Positions 7,027 through 11,539 of a DNA stretch of 11,539 nt are shown here, piece after piece. Position 1 is the first letter of the stretch. Each line of letters begins with the position of its first letter. A program made the translations under genes and the position numbers. The notes under the pieces are model-generated. The model was not told the origin of the DNA. It worked only from the letters and a program-made list of their open reading frames with translations, and did no database searches. Origin of the DNA: Anaerolineae bacterium (GTDB taxonomy: Bacteria > Chloroflexota > Anaerolineae > 4572-78 > J111); NCBI GenBank assembly GCA_020433835.1, contig JAGRBY010000190.1, forward strand, positions 1 to 11,539. Reading direction: 5' to 3'.

Positions 7027-7845
7027 CTAATTGTGGTGGTGTTCACCTTCGTGGTTCTCCATATTCATACTCACATCCTCCTCTTGCCCCGGATCGATTA
7101 CGGTAATTGCAATCGCTGCCCCCTCTTCAAGGTCTTCGTGACTACCAACAGACAAATAGGCTGAAATATGATGGTGACCCGGCTCCAGATTACGCAGGAT
7201 AGCATCGTTGATCTCACCCATAATCATTCTCCCCGGCTGGTCATCAACGTACAGGTGCCAGTGGTTGCCCTCCTCACCGAGTTTGAAGCTTTCAGTTTCG
7301 ATCTCGATTGTGACGTCGCTACCTGTCTCAAAGCTCGCGCCATCCTCAGGGGATATGATGCGAACGACGGCATCCCCATTGGGCAGCCGTTTGGGGTGGC
7401 TGTGGTCACTATGGGCATGTTCGGCCGGTTCCATTTCCATAGCCTCTTCTACGGCAAAATCGAATTGGCGTTCGGCCACCTGACCATCAGGCAAGGCAGC
7501 AGTAACGGTCACAGTCCAATTGCCGGCCATTGTCCATTTAAATGGCATTCCATAAGCTCCGTCAGCCCCGGTTTTTGTTTTCGCCCGAAGCGGCTGCATG
7601 CCGTCATGGTTCATATCCGCTTTAATGTCGATATTGGCCCCATCAATGGGAAGGCCACTATCGTCGGTTAGCAGAACCGTCAAGTGGCTTGGCCCTACCG
7701 CCGGTGGATTAGGTTCCACCTCAAAGTTCATAGTCATTTCGGACTGGGGCTGCTGATTTATCCCGCCGCAGCCAGTGAGGGGAATACTCAAGAACAGGAG
7801 GACGATTAGAGTCGATTTCCACGCCCAAAATGCTCTCATTCTCAT
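7027..7845 (-). CDS. YtkA/FixH-like lipoprotein rich in His and Met (probable periplasmic copper binding)
   Basis: 272 aa. The ATG at 7845 follows SD AAGGAGAG and starts a proper lipoprotein signal peptide with lipobox LTGC (Cys26). The upstream in-frame extension to 7920 would put 25 charged residues ahead of it. Residues about 37-130 form a YtkA/FixH-like beta-sandwich (PNPPAVGPSHLTVLLTD, then PIDGANI, then AGNWTVTV). These domains recur in copper handling and cytochrome oxidase assembly. A linker with HAHSDHSH (His143, 145, 148, 150) follows. A second beta domain (about 158-250), starting IISPEDGASF, has HWH (195-197) and GHHH (224-226) and resembles DUF4399-like domains (pattern only). 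The tail carries Met and His (MNMENHEGEHHHN). The clusters suggest binding of Cu(I)/Cu(II). It overlaps the end of the upstream CopC-CopD gene by 125 nt and ends 27 nt before the protease. Confidence 0.85.
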   Translation of the reverse strand: MRMRAFWAWKSTLIVLLFLSIPLTGCGGINQQPQSEMTMNFEVEPNPPAVGPSHLTVLLTDDSGLPIDGANIDIKADMNHDGMQPLRAKTKTGADGAYGMPFKWTMAGNWTVTVTAALPDGQVAERQFDFAVEEAMEMEPAEHAHSDHSHPKRLPNGDAVVRIISPEDGASFETGSDVTIEIETESFKLGEEGNHWHLYVDDQPGRMIMGEINDAILRNLEPGHHHISAYLSVGSHEDLEEGAAIAITVIDPGQEEDVSMNMENHEGEHHHN

Positions 7846-9856
7846 GTTGAAATCTCTCCTTATATTTTGTATCCCTTGTTTGTCGAACCCATGCTTGGGC
7901 GAACGGGTAGTTACGTCCAATTAACACACCGATCACACCTAACAAGAGCAATAGAATAATTATGGCTGCGGCAATGGTCAGTACAGGTTCAAGCCGGTAA
8001 TTGGAAATAAGCACCGGTCGCGACCCGCCTGGTGGAGCAACAAGCCAATTGAAATGTGCAACGCTATCTTCGATGCCTTTACGCCGCACAACCACGTCTA
8101 TCTGCCAAGGTCCGGCCAGGCTGAGATAATTTCCACCCACCATATAGCGGCCCGGTTCAACCTCTTCGGCGGTGGCCGAAACACGCCCCATATCCTGACC
8201 TAAAAAGGTAAAGCGCACGATAACCCGCAGAATTTCAGCCGGAGCCGGGCGGCGGCGATCGGCGGCGAAAACCGTAAAAATATTCTGGCCGGGCCGGTTG
8301 GGCTTGACCAACATGGTTACCACCACATTGTCCACGGTCCGACTCAGGGCGGTAGGGACCTCCTCGGCGTTCACGGTGTACTCCGGCCCTCGGGGAGATG
8401 GGGCGGCGGTGAGCAGACCGGCTGCCAGAAAAACCAACAACCCCAGGCCAACCTCGGCTAGAATCACGGTTGGCAGCCGACGCAGCGGCAAGGGCGTCCA
8501 GCCGGCCGGACGCCGTAACAGCCAGGCCAACGGAGCCGCTACCTGAGGATGGATCAGCATCGAGTTAAGCAACCCCAAAACACCGACCAACAGCATAAGC
8601 GTAATTTTCCCTAATAGGGCCTGTCCATACAGGGTAGTTATCAGGGCATCGACCGAGGCGATCTGCCGGCCGGTACTATACAGTCCGGTAGCCACCAGCA
8701 GCCCGACACTCAAAACAGCGATCCGGCTGAAGGGTCGCCAGCCAATTTTTACCAGAGTGATTAAGTCAGCTCTGCCTTTACGGCGGCGAAGCAGCGGTAA
8801 TAAACCCACAGCCAGTGCTAGCAAGCCGCCGACCCACAGGCTGGCTGCCAACAAATGCACCGCATCGACAATCAGGGCCAGTGTCGTGTTAGGGGTCAGG
8901 GCCGAAGCATGGCTGGTAAGCGCCTGCACTATCACCAAAGCCAGCAATAATAGACTTATAAAAAGTACTGAGGCATTCGGAAGTAAGGGAGAGGCTATTC
9001 CTCGGGGTTCTGGCCGCGCCGGTTTGCAGGCTGTCCGATACAGCCAAAATAGAAGAACGCTTAGAAGCAACAGGATGCTTTGGCGAACCAGCCACAAGAT
9101 ACCCCAGCGCGTTCCGCTGAGGATTTGCCAGCCGACACTCCAAAACGATACCCCTGTCGGCAGTGTCTCCTGTAAGGTAGCTGTCTGCCAGACGAGAAGT
9201 TCCAAGCCGACCAACAGCGCCAAGCCGACACACCAACTGGCCCAGCCAAGTATTCGCCGCTGCGCTGCGTGCCGAATTGTGGCCTCAGCCGGCTTGCTGC
9301 GAACACCATATCCAATTGGAGCTAAGACCAGATAAACCATAGCGATTGCGCCGACTAACCCAGACAGCGTGCTGAAATTAAACCAACGCAGCATAACTTC
9401 AGGCAGGGGTGGAGCCTCGGTCTTGGTTACAGCGATACCGGCTGCCTCTGAGTCCACCTCTGCGCCCACACCGAAGACCAATAAACCCTGGCTGAAATGC
9501 CCATCGGTTTCAGACAACACCTTCCAGAGTACGCTGTATACGCCCGGCGGCAGTTCGGGGAGAGTCAAAATTAGCAGCTTTGGATCGGTTGAATCGGCCC
9601 TGATACCAACACCTTCTACAGGTTGGCTATTGACGTCGAGGAGTTGAGCCGTACTAAACTGCGAGGAAATGGCTTCATCGAACCAAAGATGTATTTCCGG
9701 GGGCGATTCAGACAAGTTAGCCCCATCCGCCGGATCAGAACGCACTAAATTGGCATGAGCCTGAACAGCAGGCGTCAAATTAACGAGCATCAAGATAGTT
9801 AGGACTACAGCTGTAAGCCATTGAGGTTTCACGATTATTGACCGAGATGTCATCAT
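7721..9856 (-). CDS. copD: CopC-CopD fusion copper transport protein with YtkA-like domain
   Basis: 711 aa. The signal peptide (1-33) ends in VQA, so the mature protein begins with His34 (HANL), the usual first copper ligand of CopC. Asp118 and His120 in ETDGHFSQG complete the Cu(II) site. Residues 34-130 are the CopC domain. About 155-485 is a CopD-type membrane domain with about eight helices, including DAVHLLAASLWVGG (His334) and a TSHAS segment (His316). About 500-605 is a periplasmic YtkA-like domain, followed by a last helix (625-647). This matches the layout of B. subtilis YcnJ-type proteins. Function: capture copper outside and move it across the membrane, usually inward. The hydrophilic tail (648-711) is unusual: its last 41 residues overlap the next gene. 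One extra A in the run at 7865-7868 would stop translation at 7860-7862, right at the next SD. The start at 9856 has only a weak SD (GGTGAT). The gene is 32 nt from CopC. Confidence 0.9.
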   Translation of the reverse strand: MMTSRSIIVKPQWLTAVVLTILMLVNLTPAVQAHANLVRSDPADGANLSESPPEIHLWFDEAISSQFSTAQLLDVNSQPVEGVGIRADSTDPKLLILTLPELPPGVYSVLWKVLSETDGHFSQGLLVFGVGAEVDSEAAGIAVTKTEAPPLPEVMLRWFNFSTLSGLVGAIAMVYLVLAPIGYGVRSKPAEATIRHAAQRRILGWASWCVGLALLVGLELLVWQTATLQETLPTGVSFWSVGWQILSGTRWGILWLVRQSILLLLSVLLFWLYRTACKPARPEPRGIASPLLPNASVLFISLLLLALVIVQALTSHASALTPNTTLALIVDAVHLLAASLWVGGLLALAVGLLPLLRRRKGRADLITLVKIGWRPFSRIAVLSVGLLVATGLYSTGRQIASVDALITTLYGQALLGKITLMLLVGVLGLLNSMLIHPQVAAPLAWLLRRPAGWTPLPLRRLPTVILAEVGLGLLVFLAAGLLTAAPSPRGPEYTVNAEEVPTALSRTVDNVVVTMLVKPNRPGQNIFTVFAADRRRPAPAEILRVIVRFTFLGQDMGRVSATAEEVEPGRYMVGGNYLSLAGPWQIDVVVRRKGIEDSVAHFNWLVAPPGGSRPVLISNYRLEPVLTIAAAIIILLLLLGVIGVLIGRNYPFAQAWVRQTRDTKYKERFQHENESILGVEIDSNRPPVLEYSPHWLRRDKSAAPVRNDYEL

Positions 9857-9888
9857 AGTTTGATCACCAAATCTTAGACTTAAACGAT

Positions 9889-10458
9889 TTAACGTTCTTG
9901 GGATAGTCGAGGATAGAGCAATAAGGCAGTCATAATTAACAAAAGAACGCCAGTGGCAATAATTAATTCGCCCAGGGGTAACTCGGACTCATTCGCTACA
10001 GATGAAGGGGCGCTCTCTAAAGCCGAGGCAGCATGCGCACTCCTGTTCGTCACGTCAAAAGAGAACTCACCTTCGGTAATGTCTCCATCGTCGGCACTGA
10101 CGGCCGTCCAATGAACGGTGTAACTCCCCTTGGGGAGCGACTCCGATACACTAACGAGCATTGAGGCATGGTCCGGATCGTTCAGGTCTACGCTGCCATC
10201 GCCGCTATCAACTTGATTTCCTTGGGGATCGAAAACCTGCATACTACTTAATTTTGTTTCCAACTCCTGGCTGAACCAGGCGTTTATTTGATTGGGCGTT
10301 TGATCCAGCACAGCGTCATTGTTAGGCTCTGATTTGATCAACAAAGCATGGGCTTTCGCCGCGGCGACCAGGAGCGTCACGGTGAGGGCGGCCATGCCCA
10401 ATGCTATCAGACTTTTTTGGCCGTACGATCGAATATGGGCCGTCTTAATTTGGTTCAT
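9889..10458 (-). CDS. Membrane-anchored CopC-like protein with altered copper site
   Basis: 189 aa. The ATG at 10458 has SD AAGGTGAT close by. The signal peptide (1-36) ends AKA, giving a mature N-terminal His37 (HALL). Residues 37-135 are a CopC domain: KSEPNNDAVLDQTPNQINAWFS near the start and SYTVHWTAVSADDGDITEGEFSFDV near the end, shown here only as separate motifs. The usual SxDGHxxxGxFxF becomes ADDGDITEGEFSF, so the expected His ligand is Asp126 while Asp124 is kept. Residues about 164-183 form a transmembrane helix that tethers the domain to the membrane. Family role: binding of copper in the periplasm and hand-over to CopD, here encoded 32 nt downstream as a CopC-CopD fusion. Loss of the His predicts weaker or different metal binding, or a protein-partner role. 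Confidence 0.85.
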   Translation of the reverse strand: MNQIKTAHIRSYGQKSLIALGMAALTVTLLVAAAKAHALLIKSEPNNDAVLDQTPNQINAWFSQELETKLSSMQVFDPQGNQVDSGDGSVDLNDPDHASMLVSVSESLPKGSYTVHWTAVSADDGDITEGEFSFDVTNRSAHAASALESAPSSVANESELPLGELIIATGVLLLIMTALLLYPRLSQER

Positions 10459-10538
10459 GCATCACCTTTTTCTATCGAGGCACCTAACCAGTGCCATCTA
10501 TTGCCGAAGAACGAACCTCAGCGGCGCACCATCAGGCG

Positions 10539-10871
10539 CTATTTATTTTTGGTTACCCGATAGCCCAGAGGAAGGCCAATCGTAACCACCAGAAAAATTC
10601 CGATACCAATAGCTACCTGATCGAGGGGCCAATCAAACTTATTATCGGAAATTAGGGGAGCAGCGGCTGAAGTTTGATTTATTATCCCGAGATCGTCCTC
10701 CAGATCCGTGGCAAACTCTATGGCGGCCGGTTCGTCAGTGATAGCCCCATTTACGACGGGAGCCATGGCCAGGATGGCTGCAGCTAATAGGGTTGGAACT
10801 AACCATATGACTCCCAACATCATCACCCCCCTGCGTCTTCCCGCATTGCCGGGCAGTGGTAGTTCTTTCAT
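10539..10871 (-). CDS. Small membrane protein of unknown function in copper gene cluster
   Basis: 110 aa from the ATG at 10871, which has a strong SD (AAAGGAGAG, 6-nt spacing). A GTG at 10895 lies ahead of that SD and is rejected. A basic N-terminus (GRRRG) precedes a hydrophobic segment (about 16-41) ending near VNGA, which may be a cleaved signal or an anchor. A short acidic external segment (45-80, with DLEDD) follows, then a transmembrane helix (about 86-103) and a basic tail (YRVTKNK). The layout suggests two helices with the middle outside, or a type I protein after cleavage. No named family recognised. The position, 80 nt ahead of CopC, suggests a helper of copper transfer, but this is inference from neighbours. 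Confidence 0.7.
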   Translation of the reverse strand: MKELPLPGNAGRRRGVMMLGVIWLVPTLLAAAILAMAPVVNGAITDEPAAIEFATDLEDDLGIINQTSAAAPLISDNKFDWPLDQVAIGIGIFLVVTIGLPLGYRVTKNK

Positions 10872-10927
10872 AAGATTCTCTCCTTTGACAATCACCTCAG
10901 CTACGAATTGAGGTTTACTTTTCCTCG

Positions 10928-10945
10928 GCTGACTTCGTGGTCAGC
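10928..10945. promoter_or_regulatory. Small hairpin between the two anonymous membrane genes
   Basis: GCTGAC (10928-10933) pairs with GTCAGC (10940-10945) over a TTCGTG loop. It lies in the 105-nt gap between the genes ending at 10977 and starting at 10871. A second weaker stem, CCTCA/TGAGG, lies nearer the start of the lower gene. No T-tract follows, so it may set relative expression or mRNA ends rather than terminate. Confidence 0.35.
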
Positions 10946-10976
10946 AGGTTACTGGGTGACATAGCTGGCGATTAGC

Positions 10977-11462
10977 TCACTGCACGCGCACATGCTCCAG
11001 CCGTGCCTCTCCGACGGTCAGGGTAACTGTGCTGTCACGACTCAGTAAACCATCGCCGTTTGTGATCAGTTCATGGTAAGTAACAGCCGTATGGAGTTCG
11101 CGGAAGGCGTGGTCATGAAACGGCGTAGCGAAAAGCCAACCCGTGGCCTCTTCGATCAAGGCCGGGGGGTTGTCATCATCATGCACAATTAATGCTTTAT
11201 CCGGATCAACAACCTGGTATTGCAGATCAATCATACCGCCGCCGGCTGTCATCGCGACACGGACAACCCGGATGCCGGTTTCTGCTTCAAAGGCGGCCTG
11301 GGCTACAGCCTGCCGATTTTGCTCCCAACCGCTACCCGGCCCAAACTGTGAGATAATCATCCACACTGCCAGGACAATCAAAACGGTGACCAGACTTACC
11401 AGCAAAATCAGTCCCCACCAATTCGGAAAGGTATTAGTTTTTTTGGTCAAACTGTTTTCCAT
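10977..11462 (-). CDS. Membrane-anchored protein of unknown function with His patch
   Basis: 161 aa. The ATG at 11462 follows SD AAGAAGGA. Residues 1-15 are hydrophilic, 16-38 form one transmembrane helix, and about 45-161 form a periplasmic domain. Its features are AFEAETGIRVVRVAMTAGGG, a DLQYQVVDPDKA segment, PFHDHAFRELH with a cluster of His, and a TVTLTVGEARLEHVRV end. The family is not recognised. The beta-rich domain and the cluster HDHAFRELH suggest metal contact near the membrane. It is the first gene of the visible set, 105 nt ahead of the next one, and possibly the start of the operon, though an upstream gene outside the window cannot be excluded. Confidence 0.75.
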   Translation of the reverse strand: MENSLTKKTNTFPNWWGLILLVSLVTVLIVLAVWMIISQFGPGSGWEQNRQAVAQAAFEAETGIRVVRVAMTAGGGMIDLQYQVVDPDKALIVHDDDNPPALIEEATGWLFATPFHDHAFRELHTAVTYHELITNGDGLLSRDSTVTLTVGEARLEHVRVQ

Positions 11463-11486
11463 CGATTTTGTCCTTCTTTAAGAATT

Positions 11487-11515
11487 CTATTACCTTTATG
11501 AGTTACCCAGTTCAA
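11487..11515 (-). promoter_or_regulatory. Possible sigma70-type promoter for the copper cluster
   Basis: On the minus strand TTGAAC (11510-11515) is followed after 17 nt by TAATAG (11487-11492), which lies about 25 nt upstream of the ATG at 11462. Matches are four of six for -35 and three of six for -10, so this is a moderate candidate. An overlapping TAGAAT has a better -10 match but 20-nt spacing. Confidence 0.3.
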
Positions 11516-11531
11516 AAGGTGACAGTCACTT
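11516..11531. promoter_or_regulatory. GTGAC-A-GTCAC palindrome upstream of the copper cluster
   Basis: GTGAC (11519-11523) and GTCAC (11525-11529) flank a single A, with AA/TT extensions. It lies a few bases upstream of the candidate -35 box at 11510-11515, where an activator or repressor could bind. It does not match the CopY or CueR sites I know. It may instead be part of a dispersed repeat cut by the window edge. Confidence 0.35.
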
Positions 11532-11539
11532 GGCCATCA

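Noticed and set aside
7846..7920. N-terminal extension of the YtkA-like lipoprotein to 7920
   Set aside because: It would place 25 charged residues ahead of a clear lipoprotein signal peptide and run through the SD at about 7853-7860. The ATG at 7845 is better.
8757..9335. Plus-strand open frame of 192 aa
   Set aside because: It lies wholly inside the CopD membrane domain on the opposite strand. The peptide is basic and patternless, without a family motif.
10872..10895. GTG start at 10895 for the 110-aa membrane protein
   Set aside because: The strong SD AAAGGAGAG lies inside this extension and is correctly spaced for the ATG at 10871.

Overview
All nine protein genes lie on the minus strand, so transcription runs from position 11539 down to position 1. 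Every product carries an N-terminal signal peptide or membrane anchor, so this is a block of genes for the cell envelope and the outside of the cell. The likely source is a member of the Chloroflexota, perhaps Anaerolineae, Caldilineae or Ardenticatenia. This is an inference from style: long Thr/Pro linkers of the TPTPTATPT type, FxLYD-like lipoproteins, a YLPLLLHN segment after an extracellular domain, and a subtilase with repeats built around FDGSDVG. No rRNA, tRNA or housekeeping marker is present to confirm it.

Region A (about 11462 to 7027) looks like a copper-handling gene set. In order of transcription it has two small membrane-anchored proteins of unknown function (161 and 110 aa), a membrane-anchored CopC-like protein, a large CopC-CopD fusion with a YtkA-like domain near its C-terminus, and a YtkA/FixH-like lipoprotein rich in His and Met. 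Spacing is short, and the last two genes overlap by 125 nt. That overlap could be explained by a single missing A in an A4 run. The expected role is periplasmic binding of copper, transfer across the membrane, and possibly delivery to a copper enzyme such as a terminal oxidase. No oxidase gene is in the window.

Region B (6999 to 4255) is a secreted subtilisin-family protease with an inhibitor-like propeptide, a complete catalytic triad, a discoidin (F5/8 type C) domain, a Thr/Pro linker and four repeats of about 65 aa. It begins 27 nt after the copper lipoprotein ends, so it may be co-transcribed with the copper genes.

Region C (4015 to 129) has three more exported proteins: a probable lipoprotein with two FxLYD-like domains, a membrane-anchored protein with a long disordered Ser/Thr/Pro stalk and a compact C-terminal domain, and a secreted protein with a DUF4350/GATase1-like domain.

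Non-coding DNA is scarce but rich in palindromes. There are paired hairpins at 1-72, a MITE-like element of 129 bp with a 6-bp target duplication at 1509-1649, an inverted repeat made of 10-bp units at 4150-4230, a leader hairpin at 4039-4077, and a GTGAC-A-GTCAC palindrome upstream of the first gene. No CRISPR array, RNA gene, transposase or origin was seen.
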